A DNA stretch of 51,162 nucleotides from positions 1 through 51,162 of the forward strand of contig JAIFMP010000076.1 of assembly GCA_020048405.1 (NCBI GenBank), in the 5' to 3' direction. Below, one piece after another: positions 34,686-42,879 of the stretch (the first letter of the stretch is position 1; each line of letters opens with the position of its first letter). Position numbers and translations under genes: made by a program. Under the pieces are notes generated by a model that was not told where the DNA came from, did not search any database, and worked only from the letters and a program-made list of their open reading frames with translations. The stretch is from Hydrogenophaga sp. (lineage in GTDB: Bacteria; Pseudomonadota; Gammaproteobacteria; Burkholderiales; Burkholderiaceae_C).

Positions 34686-36324
34686 ATGCCCACAACACCC
34701 ATGAACGGCGCCCAAGCCCTCATGACCACGCTGGCAGATGCCGGCATCGAGGTCTGCTTCACCAACCCGGGAACGAGCGAAATGCACTTTGTGGCCGCGC
34801 TGGACAGCGAGCCGCGCATGCGCGCAGTACTGGCCCTGTTTGAAGGCGTGGCCACAGGTGCGGCCGACGGCTACGCCCGCATGGCCGACAAACCCGCCGC
34901 CACCCTGCTGCACCTGGGCTGCGGCCTGGGCAACGGGCTGGCCAACCTGCACAACGCCCGCAAGGGCAAGGTGCCCGTGGTCAACGTCGTTGGCGACCAC
35001 GCCACCACCCATACAATGCAGTCAGACATTGAAACCGTGGCCCGCAACGTGTCGCCCGGCTTTGTGCGCACGTCGCAGACCACCGCCAGCCTGTGCCAGG
35101 ACGCGGCCGACGCCATTGCCGCTGCCCGTGGCCTGCCCGGCCAGGTGGCCACGCTGATATTGCCCGCCGACGTGTCGTGGGGCGAAGGCGGCGTGCCCTG
35201 CCCGCCCCCACCCTTGCCCAACCCACCCGCCGCCAGCGACGACACCGTGGCCCAAATAGCCCAAGCCATCCGCAGCGGCCAGACCACGCCAGGCCCTGCG
35301 CGAGCCCGGCCTGATGGCGGCGGCACGCATTGCCACACACTGCGGCGTGAAGCTGCTGGCCGAAGTCTTCCCCACCCGGCTGCAATGCGGCGCGGGCCTG
35401 CCGCCCGTCGAGCGCATTGCCTACCTGGCCGAGATGGCCGGGGTGCAACTGGCCAACGTGCAGCACCTGGTGCTGGTGGATGCCAAAGCACCCGTGTCCT
35501 TCTTCGCCTACCCCGGCAAGAAAAGCGATTTGGTGCCCGACACCTGCACCGTCCACACCCTGTCCAACCCGGAACAAGACGCGCTGGCCAGCCTGCACAA
35601 ACTGGTGGCCGCACTGGGCGCACAGCAGGCCCAGCCCGCGCTGCAAGCCGCACAACGACCAGGACTGCCGCGCGGCAAACTGACCGCGCCCAAGGTGTGC
35701 AAAGCGGTGGGCGCGCTGCTGCCGCCCGATGCCATCGTCATCGACGAAGCCATCACCTCGGGCCTGATGCTGGGGGCCATGACCGCAGGCGCACCCCGGC
35801 ACGACCTGATCACCCTGACGGGCGGCGCCATCGGCCAAGGACTGCCCAACGCCGTGGGCTGCTCAATAGCCTGCCCCACCCGCCCCGTGATTGCGCTGAT
35901 TGGCGACGGCACCGCCATGTACACCATCCAGGCGCTGTGGACCATGGCGCGGGAGCAACTCAACGTCACGTCCGTCATCTTCAACAACGCGTCGTACTCG
36001 GTGCTGAACGTGGAACTGGAGCGCGTGGGCGCCGACAAAGCAGGACCCAAAGCCAAAGCCCAGCTGGACCTGCACGGCCCGGTGCTGAACTTTGCCCAGC
36101 TTGCCCAAGGCATGGGCGTGCACGCCGTGCGTGCCACCACCGCCGAGGACTTTGTGAAAGCCCTGACCTACGCCCTGGCCCACCCCGGCCCGCACCTGAT
36201 CGAGGCCGTGGTGCCCGAGTCGCTCAGCGGGGCCAAGCGCAAGGTGTTGCCGTGGTTGTTGCGGTCGCTGCCGAACTTGCCGAGGCCGGTGGCGATGGCG
36301 CTGAAGCGGAAAATTGCGCCTTGA
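34686..36324 (+). pseudogene. Acetolactate-synthase-like ThDP enzyme, frameshifted
   Basis: A thiamin-diphosphate enzyme of the AHAS/benzoylformate-decarboxylase superfamily. The Pyr domain is in the first frame: CFTNPGTSEMHFVAALD with the ThDP-activating Glu region (LFEGVATGAADGYARM) and VNVVGDHATTHTMQSDIE. The frame breaks after AQAIRSGQTT (about 35288). The middle and PP domains follow in another frame: KAPVSFFAYPGKKSDLVP, TGGAIGQGLPNAVGCSIA and the ThDP/Mg motif IALIGDGTAMYTIQALWTMAREQLNVTSVIFNNASY. Relatives have about six more residues between QTT and the QALREPGLM that follows, so roughly 17 bp are missing. The longest single frame ends 36368 but has no PP domain. Probable partner of the flavoprotein upstream. 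Confidence 0.85.
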
Positions 36325-36455
36325 AGGGGAGGGAGATTGGGGCAACGGGTGGCTGGTTGCGACCCTGAAGAGCCGTTCAGGATTTCAGGCCCACCGTCGG
36401 CAGTGCAGCGTTACCTGCCAGCCACGAACAGCCGGTTAGAGGAAGTCCAGCGGCA

Positions 36456-37373
36456 TCATGCCGAAGTCTCTGAGACTTGCGATAGGACCTGCCTGAGCCA
36501 AATGGAAGAAGGGTCGCTACTATTTCGTGGGTGCCAAGCCATGTTCAACGTAAAGCCTTCAGCGATGAATGGCAGCTCAAATGCGTCCAGCAGATACTCA
36601 TACTGTTTTGCCAGCCGACCGGGCAGCGTGCAGACATAGTCGGTGGTTCGTAGTATCTCTGGCACCAAGGTGAACTGCGGCACCGACAGCACAACACGAC
36701 GCGAACGTTTGATGCGAGTGAGGTGCTCGTCCATAAAGCCCTCAAACGATCCACCCGATGTGGATACCAGAACGTGTTCGAGCGAACAGTAAACATCCAG
36801 ATCAAGGGGCGAAACCCCTCGCGGATGTCCCTTTCTCTGGGCCATCACAAAACGCTCGGATATAAGTGGGCGAGTTTTCATGGACTGCGGCACCATGCGC
36901 GCTGATCCCAGCAGCACATCAATTTCCCCGCGCTCCATCTGCTCTGCCACTTTTTCTGCATGCGGTGCAACGAAGGCAACACGCACACCCGGCCCGGCTG
37001 AAGTATTCAAACTTCGAATGAGTGGCAGCCCCAAGGTGACCGCTGCATTGTCACTGGCAGCCAAACAAAACTTGCGCTCATCTCGCATTGGATCGAATGT
37101 CGGTCGCTGTTTCACTACTGTTTCAAGGTCTTTGAGCGCGGCACGCAAAGGTGCAACCAATGCAAGCCCACGGGCGGTGGGGTTCATGCCACGGCCACTT
37201 TCAGCAGGCACCAGGAGTGCATCATCGAAGGTCAAGCGCAGTCTCGCCAGTTGCGCAGACACCGACGACTGGCTGAGGTGCAGGCGTTGAGCGGCCCGGG
37301 TGACATTGCATTCTTCGAGCAAGGCATCCAGTGACACCAGCAGGTTCAAATCGACCCCTCTCAAATCGACCAA
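36456..37373 (-). CDS. LysR-family transcriptional regulator (NodD/SyrM-like)
   Basis: A regulator of 305 residues. The N-terminal winged HTH reads DLNLLVSLDALLEECNVTRAAQRLHLSQSSVSAQLARLRLTFDDALLV, the spacing typical of the NodD/LeuO branch. The effector domain follows (RKFCLAASDNAAVTLGLPLI, RGEIDVLLG). The TTG start is assigned because AGGAGG lies 7 bases upstream and the protein then begins LVDLRGVDLNLL, as in relatives. It diverges from an MFS transporter 95 bp away, the usual arrangement for a regulator controlling its neighbour. Ligand unknown. Confidence 0.87.
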   Translation of the reverse strand: MVDLRGVDLNLLVSLDALLEECNVTRAAQRLHLSQSSVSAQLARLRLTFDDALLVPAESGRGMNPTARGLALVAPLRAALKDLETVVKQRPTFDPMRDERKFCLAASDNAAVTLGLPLIRSLNTSAGPGVRVAFVAPHAEKVAEQMERGEIDVLLGSARMVPQSMKTRPLISERFVMAQRKGHPRGVSPLDLDVYCSLEHVLVSTSGGSFEGFMDEHLTRIKRSRRVVLSVPQFTLVPEILRTTDYVCTLPGRLAKQYEYLLDAFELPFIAEGFTLNMAWHPRNSSDPSSIWLRQVLSQVSETSA

Positions 37374-37468
37374 GTGGATACCTCCTATAAGAACAATCGA
37401 TTTCCAATATATGGCGTGAAAGGCTAAATTGCCACTGATCGCGGTACTTCGTCGCTTAGGAGCGTTGG
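37374..37468. promoter_or_regulatory. LysR/MFS divergent control region
   Basis: 95 bp between the two TTG starts. It contains AATCGATT and the small dyad CCA-ATATA-TGG near 37404-37414, either of which could be a LysR site. Both genes have AGGAG-type ribosome-binding sites within it. No promoter pair is clear enough to assign. Confidence 0.45.
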
Positions 37469-38650
37469 TTGAAATCCACAACATCAGCCCGTTACGGGCT
37501 ACCTGCATTGGCACTGGCCTATTTCACGCTCGGAACGGGTTCACTCGCCGTGATCGGTTTGCTTGGGCCGCTGGCCGTGCAATTTGGTGTCAGTCAAGCA
37601 GAAATTGCAAGTTTGGTTACCGTCTTCGCCCTTACGTTTGCCGTGGCGGCCCCACTGGTGCAGGTGACTTTGGGCACGCTGCCAAAGCGCACGCTCTTGA
37701 ATGCCGGACTCGCAGTCCTCGCTGTCGGATCTCTGGCCTCCGTGCTGGCGCCCAGCTTCGCATGGGCCATCGCTGCCAGGGTCTTGATGGCAATGGGTGC
37801 TGCCTGCGTGGGGCCTGTTGCCTCATCACTGGGTGCGGGTTTGGTGCAACCGCATGAGCAGACTAAAGCTCTAGCCACCGTCTTTGGCGGTATGACCATG
37901 GCCACCGTCGTCGGAGTTCCGCTGTCAGCCTGGGTTGGCAGCATATTGTCATGGCAAGCGGTGTTCTACGCAGTCGCAATTCTGGCGGCACTGTGTGCCA
38001 TAACCATCCATTGGCTTATCGAAGACACCGTCGCTGGACAACGAATTCCACTGCGGGCATTTATAGGGGTATTCCAGCGCGCTTCCACAGGCTGGGCCGT
38101 GGGAGTCACCTTATTTCAAATGGCGGCACAGTTTGCCACGTACGCACTCATCAGTCTGTTGCTGCAGGAACGCTTTAACGCAACATCGGCAGTGGTTTCC
38201 CTCGCGTTAATGATATTTGGCGTCGGAGGAATCGGAGGCAACTGGGTGGCGGGGCGCATCGGCGACCGCTTTCCCACCGAGTCCGTCTTGTGGGTGTCCC
38301 AGGTGGGATTGATGGTGGTCTTTCTGGCTCTGGCCTCAGTATCCGAGCGCCATGAGATCGCGCTCTTGCTATTGGCGAGTTGGGCGGTTTTTGCCATGCT
38401 GTTCCAAGCCCCGCAACAAAAGCGCCTGATCGCGCTTGCGCCGGACATGCGCGGCCTTTTATTGGCCATGAATGCCTCCGCGCTTTATCTAGGCATGTCT
38501 TTGGGATCGCTAGTGGCTAGGCAGACCCATAGCCTGTGGGGTTCTGCAGCGTTGCCCTTGGCGTCCATGGCGCTGCTAACGGGTGCAATGTTGGCATTGC
38601 GCATCTCAAGCATTTCTGCAGACAGAGAAGCAAAGCGCCCCAGTGCCTAG
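37469..38650 (+). CDS. MFS transporter (arabinose-efflux-like)
   Basis: An inner-membrane carrier of 393 residues with 12 predicted spans, of the major facilitator superfamily drug/sugar efflux branch (AraJ/YdhP-like). The first span is YGLPALALAYFTLGTGSLAVIGLLGPLA, and the loop 2-3 region reads TLPKRTLLNAGLAVLA. Further spans include ATVFGGMTMATVVGVPLSAWVGSILSW and ALYLGMSLGSLVARQT. The TTG start follows TAGGAGC. It is controlled presumably by the divergent LysR gene and followed 49 bases later by a SnoaL-like gene. Codon use is visibly less GC-rich than in the flanking core genes, as for the whole LysR-MFS-SnoaL cassette. Confidence 0.88.
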   Translation: MKSTTSARYGLPALALAYFTLGTGSLAVIGLLGPLAVQFGVSQAEIASLVTVFALTFAVAAPLVQVTLGTLPKRTLLNAGLAVLAVGSLASVLAPSFAWAIAARVLMAMGAACVGPVASSLGAGLVQPHEQTKALATVFGGMTMATVVGVPLSAWVGSILSWQAVFYAVAILAALCAITIHWLIEDTVAGQRIPLRAFIGVFQRASTGWAVGVTLFQMAAQFATYALISLLLQERFNATSAVVSLALMIFGVGGIGGNWVAGRIGDRFPTESVLWVSQVGLMVVFLALASVSERHEIALLLLASWAVFAMLFQAPQQKRLIALAPDMRGLLLAMNASALYLGMSLGSLVARQTHSLWGSAALPLASMALLTGAMLALRISSISADREAKRPSA

Positions 38651-38699
38651 CAAGAAATAACACCTTAACTCTTTCATTCACCAACCCATGGAGATTCAT

Positions 38700-39107
38700 A
38701 TGAACACCCACACAAACGGCGCAACACCGACCAGCACGCAACAGAACAAAGAACTCGTTGCTGACTATTACGCTCGCATTTGGAATGACAAGAACCTGGC
38801 CGAACTATCCCGGTTCGTAGCCGAAGACTACATTCAGCATAACCCCCATGTTCCCAATGGGCGAGTGCCCTTGGAGTCATTTCTTTCAGCTTTCTTTTTG
38901 CAAATGCCTGCCGCTAGCTTTACGGTGGTGCGCCTCATCGCGGAAGGTGATCTGGTCGTTGCACATGCGCTCTTCAAAATCAATGCAGATGACCGAGGCA
39001 CTGCCGTTGTGGACATCTACCGGGTCGCGGCTGGCATGCTCGTTGAGCACTGGGATGTGAAAGAGCCTGTGCCCGAGACTTCGGCAAATGGCAATTCGAT
39101 GGTCTGA
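38700..39107 (+). CDS. SnoaL-like / nuclear-transport-factor-2 fold protein
   Basis: A protein of 135 residues with the SnoaL-like fold common to polyketide cyclases, hydrolases and many proteins without known activity. Family segments are ADYYARIWNDKNLAELSRFVAEDYIQHNPHVPNG, FTVVRLIAEGDLVVAHALF and the closing VVDIYRVAAGMLVEHWDVKEPVPETSANGNSMV; this last part is characteristic of a subgroup often found near LysR and MFS genes. The His and Asp in the cavity are kept. The ATG is preceded by GGAG; an ATG 12 bases earlier is less likely. It is probably co-transcribed with the MFS gene. Confidence 0.84.
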   Translation: MNTHTNGATPTSTQQNKELVADYYARIWNDKNLAELSRFVAEDYIQHNPHVPNGRVPLESFLSAFFLQMPAASFTVVRLIAEGDLVVAHALFKINADDRGTAVVDIYRVAAGMLVEHWDVKEPVPETSANGNSMV

Positions 39108-39692
39108 AGTCTTCACCATCAAGATCAGCAGACGCAAACAGATGATGGCAGTCACAAGGTTAGCGGCTACGGAGTCACAACACGGAATAGTCACACTTGG
39201 TCAAGCACGGGTGCTCGTTTTGACAATGTAGTTACAACGTCTCTGCCAGTCGCCCGTGCTGGCCAACGACAGCTTTGTGGCAGGCAGATTGCAATTCTCT
39301 AGGACCGCAATCAGCCTTCAAGAGCCATACCGGTTCGAGAATCAAATGCCCGCTTCTGGCCGATACCAGCCATACCAAGCCCAGCCTCAACCGCACAGTA
39401 ATTGATAGATAAATTCACCCCTACCGCTTATCCGGCATAGGATGTTAGCTATCACTATAATTAAATAGCTAACAATACATACCCATCAAGCGACAGGGTC
39501 ACTTTTGTCATAAAAATCCCAACTCTCGCCAAGCGCCGGTCCCCAAAGCGCCGCTGCACCCTGAACAGCGAGCATCAGCTGTTCCGAACAGCCACACCTG
39601 CACTCCCTGCGCCCTTGAAGAACCGCCACGCAGCTTCACCTACGCCTGCGTGAACAGGTCGATGTGATCTGTTCCAAAACCGAAAGCTGGCC
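39108..39692. other. 585 bp without a recognisable gene
   Basis: Gene-poor, lower-GC stretch downstream of the SnoaL gene. It holds a TTGACA (39220-39225) followed by a small dyad TGTAGTTACA, outward-facing copies of AGCACGGG (39204-39211) and CCCGTGCT (39253-39260), and the ATAGC repeat at 39444-39473. No open frame looks coding. It may be the scar of a lost or inserted segment. Confidence 0.5.
39444..39473. repeat. AT-rich GCTAT/ATAGC inverted repeat, copy 2
   Basis: Perfect 9-base arms GTTAGCTAT (39444-39452) and ATAGCTAAC (39465-39473) flank the loop CACTATAATTAA. It shares TAATTAAATAGC and the exact arm spacing with the repeat after purM. Confidence 0.65.
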
Positions 39693-40160
39693 ATGGAAGT
39701 GACTCTGTTGTGGGTGCTGTGCGTTGCCCTGATTGTGTTGGGGCTGGCAGGCACGGTGCTGCCGGTTCTGCCCGGCACCCTGCTGGTGTGGGCGGGCATT
39801 GTGCTGGGCGCGTGGATTGACGACTTTGCCCGCGTGAGCGTCACCACCGTGGTGGTGGTCAGCGTGCTGGGCGTGGTGGCCTGGGGGCTGGACTTGGGCG
39901 CACAAAAGGCCGGGGCCAGCAAGCAGGCCTTGCTGGGCGCCGCAGTGGGCACGGTGGTGGGCTTGTTCATGGGCCTGGTGGGGGTGTTGTTCATGCCGCT
40001 GGTGGGCGCAGCCGTGGGTGAATACATGGCCCGCAAAGACCAAGCCCGCGCCGTGAAGGTGGGGCTGGCCACCTGGTTGGGCATCATGCTGGGGCTGCTG
40101 GCCAAAGTGGTACTGGCATTCATCATGGTGGGTGTGTTTGCCGCTGCGTTGCTGTTCTGA
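39693..40160 (+). CDS. DUF456 membrane protein
   Basis: A protein of 155 residues, almost wholly hydrophobic, with four or five spans and the family's Gly-rich pattern: LLWVLCVALIVLGLAGTVLPVLPGTLLVWAGIVLGAWIDDF, then LGAAVGTVVGLFMGLVGVLFMPLVGAAVGEYMARKD. The repeated G-x-x-x-G helices resemble glycine-zipper proteins. DUF456 proteins are in the inner membrane and have no assigned role. It is 8 bases from the MscS-like gene, so the two are probably in one operon. Confidence 0.84.
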   Translation: MEVTLLWVLCVALIVLGLAGTVLPVLPGTLLVWAGIVLGAWIDDFARVSVTTVVVVSVLGVVAWGLDLGAQKAGASKQALLGAAVGTVVGLFMGLVGVLFMPLVGAAVGEYMARKDQARAVKVGLATWLGIMLGLLAKVVLAFIMVGVFAAALLF

Positions 40161-40168
40161 CCTCACTC

Positions 40169-41001
40169 ATGACCACACTCGAACAACTGACTGGCTGGAT
40201 TCCTGGCCAATGGGAAAAGGTCATCGTCACCGCGTTGCTGGTGGGTTTGGCTTTGGTGGCCTCTCAACTGTGGGGGCGCTACCTGTCGCGGGGCGAAATG
40301 TCGGCGGAAAAGCGCCGCCTGCACTTGGTGTGGGCGCGCAACATCATCTGGTTTGCGGCGCTGCTGGTCATTGTGTCGGTGTGGGCATCAACAATTGCGG
40401 GCTTTGCGTTGTCGGTGGCGGCAGTGGCAGGTGCCATCCTGATCGTCAGCAAAGAGCTAGTGATGTGCGTACACGGCTACCTGTACGTGACGGTGGTGCA
40501 GCCCTACAAAATTGGCGATGTGATTGAGTTCAACAACCTGCATGGCCGGGTGGTGGACATCGACATGTTTGCCACCACGCTGGTAGAGCTGGACAGGGCG
40601 GGCCAGCGCACGGGCAAGGTGGCCGAGTTTCCCAATGGCCTGTTGCTGACGAACCCGCTGGTGAATGCCTCGCCCAACGGGGCGTATGTGCTGCACGCCA
40701 TCCAGATACCCATTCCGGAACGTGCCGCGCATGTGCCGCCTTGGCCGCCGCCGACCACGCCACAGCTTCCTGGCGCGACGAGGCCATGGCCCACTTCCGC
40801 AAAGCGGCTGAAGCCAACTTCATTGCGCTGCCGTCGGGCAAAACCAAGGTGTCGTGGGACTTTTCAAACCCCGAGCACTTGGTGCTGGTGGTGCGGGTGG
40901 CCTGCCCGGTGGGCCAGCGCGCAAAGGTGGAACAGGCGGTGTTTCGTGAAACCTGGCGTGCCCTGTCGACTCAGCCAACATCAGATTTGCAGCAACGCTG
41001 A
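40169..41001 (+). pseudogene. Small MscS-type mechanosensitive channel, frameshifted
   Basis: The first frame gives three spans (IVTALLVGLALVASQLWG, IIWFAALLVIVSVWASTI, ALSVAAVAGAILIVSKELV) and then the beta domain of MscS: YVTVVQPYKIGDVIEFNNLHGRVVDIDMFATTLVEL and GKVAEFPNGLLLTNPLVN. After AIQIPIPE (about 40718) the frame is lost. The C-terminal part (CAALAAADHATASWRDEAMAHFRKAAEANF and DFSNPEHLVLVVRVACPVGQR) continues in another frame to a stop at 41001. The lost length is not certain but must be 1 mod 3. The uninterrupted frame runs on to 41080 with an Arg/Pro-rich nonsense tail. Confidence 0.8.
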
Positions 41002-41005
41002 AACG

Positions 41006-41845
41006 TCAGCCAGCCCTGATGTCGCGTTCGGGCTGCACAACCGTGACTGCGGCGCACGCAAACGCCTGATGCTGCACTGAAAAGTCCCACCGCTCAACCA
41101 GACAACTTGCGCCCTGTGCGTGCAGGTGTGGCCTGTCAGTCGGAGGTGCGCCAACCACATCAACAGCGGAAACTGCCGAACCCCAGCGCAGCACATTGAC
41201 CGAGTTGGGCACGGCGGTGCCGGCCTGCGCCACCACAAGCCGCCGCGCCAGACCCGGCAATGACAAGGTGTACGGCAGGTGAATGTGGCCACCCAGCACC
41301 ACGTCGGCCCCCGCTTGCGCCCACACACGCGCAGCGTACGCATGGCCGCGCAACAGGTGCACCCGTTCACCGGCATGAGGCACTGCCAGAGGTTGGTGCA
41401 CCACCACCACGCGCAGTTGCTCGGGCCGGGCAACAGCCAGCAGGCGGGCCACCCTATCCACTTGCGCAGCAGACACTTCGCCATGCATGTGCCGCCAGGC
41501 GCGGGTGGTGTTGACACCCACCAGCAGGCAGTCTGGCAAGGCCATGACGGGCTCCAGCTCGGGGCCGAACGCGCTGGCAAAACGTGCGTACGGGCGGGTG
41601 AGCCGCGCCCACAGGTCAAACAAGGCAATGTCGTGGTTGCCAGGTATGGCCAGCACGGGCGCGCCCAGCCGGTCGACAAAGGTTTTGGCGGCACGGAATT
41701 GATCGGGCCGCGCCCGCTGGGTGATGTCGCCAGACAGCACCACCGCGTCGGGCCGCTGCTGCGCAGCCAGCGCCACCACTGCCTCCAACACCTGCGGTTG
41801 CTCGGTGCCAAAGTGCGTGTCTGACAAATGCAGCAGCACACTCAT
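41006..41845 (-). CDS. Metallophosphoesterase (3',5'-cyclic-nucleotide-phosphodiesterase-like)
   Basis: A calcineurin-like phosphoesterase of 279 residues. Metal motifs are in order: LLHLSDTHFG (D-x-H), VVLSGDITQRA (GD), VLAIPGNHDIALF (GNHD), VVVVHQPLAV (H) and DVVLGGHIHLPY (GHxH). All ligands are present. Near the end AQAGTAV is joined directly to PNSVNVLRW; relatives usually have about seven residues such as a basic S-x-R-x-R stretch between them, so an in-frame loss of about 21 bp is likely. Substrate unknown. The ATG overlaps the end of the lipid-kinase gene by 4 bases. Confidence 0.86.
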   Translation of the reverse strand: MSVLLHLSDTHFGTEQPQVLEAVVALAAQQRPDAVVLSGDITQRARPDQFRAAKTFVDRLGAPVLAIPGNHDIALFDLWARLTRPYARFASAFGPELEPVMALPDCLLVGVNTTRAWRHMHGEVSAAQVDRVARLLAVARPEQLRVVVVHQPLAVPHAGERVHLLRGHAYAARVWAQAGADVVLGGHIHLPYTLSLPGLARRLVVAQAGTAVPNSVNVLRWGSAVSAVDVVGAPPTDRPHLHAQGASCLVERWDFSVQHQAFACAAVTVVQPERDIRAG

Positions 41846-42879
41846 GCAGTGCCCTCTGGCCCGTTTGCGGTGGGAGCCGTCGCACTGGGGGCTTGCAGCA
41901 GGTACAGGGGTTTGTCCAGCACGCGGATGTCAACAGGCGTGCGCATGCGGGCCACCTCGCCATCAAACGCAACCACCACTTCTTTGCGGCCAGGGGCCAA
42001 CCGGGGCCGCACGACCATGTGGTGAAACTCGAAGCTCTCAACCCCTGCCGCCTCGCCCAGCCTGCCCATGGCGCCGTGCAGCATGAGCCTGACCATGGCC
42101 AGCGTGCCGATGGGCCGCAACATGAGAGCAGCCATGCTGCCGTGGCCGGGGGTGCCCGCCAGCGTGTCGACGGGCTCGGCACCCAGTTGAGCCAGCTGCA
42201 AGCGGTTGTTGCCCACGAACAGGGTCAGGGTTTGCACGTCGCGTTCTGCCGCGCCCATTTCGATGTGCAGGCGCAAGCGGCGCTGGGCACGCAACAAAGT
42301 GACCACAGCGGCCACAAACGCCACCCAGCGGCTGCGGCCAAAGCGGGCTTTGTAGGCCTCACGGTCTTGAAGCAGCTCGGGGTACACGCCCAAACTGGCG
42401 TTCACCAGAAACAACCTGTCGTTGATGGCGGCCACCTGAACGGGGCTGGGTTGCGCTGTCATCAGCAACTGTGCTGCAGCGGCCGGATCGGTGGGAATGC
42501 CATGTGTGCGGGCAAAGTAATTGAAGGTGCCGTACGGAATGACACCCATGGCACACCCTGCGGCATGAGCGGCCTGGGCCACGGTGTTGAGACTGCCATC
42601 GCCCCCCACGGCCACCACGGCCGAGCCGCGTGCCACCGCCGCTGCTGCGGCCTCGGTGGCCACCTGCCGCAAATCTGCCGGGCGACACACGCGCAGCTCT
42701 CCTTGGCGTCCGTGCGACGCCAGGGCAGCCTCGATCACGGCGCATTTGGCCGAAATGTCCTGCGCGCCCGAAGACGAGTTGATGACAAACAGCATGGGAG
42801 CCGCTGGGTCAAAGCGCACCCCATGGGCCGCGCCCTGCAATGCCTGGCCCTGACCCAGCACGCGGAGCTCAGCGGTCAT
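41842..42879 (-). CDS. Diacylglycerol-kinase-family protein
   Basis: A protein of 345 residues of the DagK/YegS lipid-kinase family. The catalytic domain has FVINSSSGAQD, then VVAVGGDGSLNTVAQAAHAAGCAMGVIPYGTFNYFARTHGIPTDPA, in which GGDGSLN is the ATP-binding signature. The second domain has LFLVNASLGVYPELLQDREAYKARFG, TLTLFVGNNRLQL and LAPGRKEVVVAFDGEV with the last catalytic acidic residues. It phosphorylates diacylglycerol, a sphingoid base or a similar lipid; the exact substrate is not evident. It overlaps the metallophosphoesterase by 4 bases and DUF3616 by 1 base (TGATG), so the three form an operon. Confidence 0.89.
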   Translation of the reverse strand: MTAELRVLGQGQALQGAAHGVRFDPAAPMLFVINSSSGAQDISAKCAVIEAALASHGRQGELRVCRPADLRQVATEAAAAAVARGSAVVAVGGDGSLNTVAQAAHAAGCAMGVIPYGTFNYFARTHGIPTDPAAAAQLLMTAQPSPVQVAAINDRLFLVNASLGVYPELLQDREAYKARFGRSRWVAFVAAVVTLLRAQRRLRLHIEMGAAERDVQTLTLFVGNNRLQLAQLGAEPVDTLAGTPGHGSMAALMLRPIGTLAMVRLMLHGAMGRLGEAAGVESFEFHHMVVRPRLAPGRKEVVVAFDGEVARMRTPVDIRVLDKPLYLLQAPSATAPTANGPEGTA

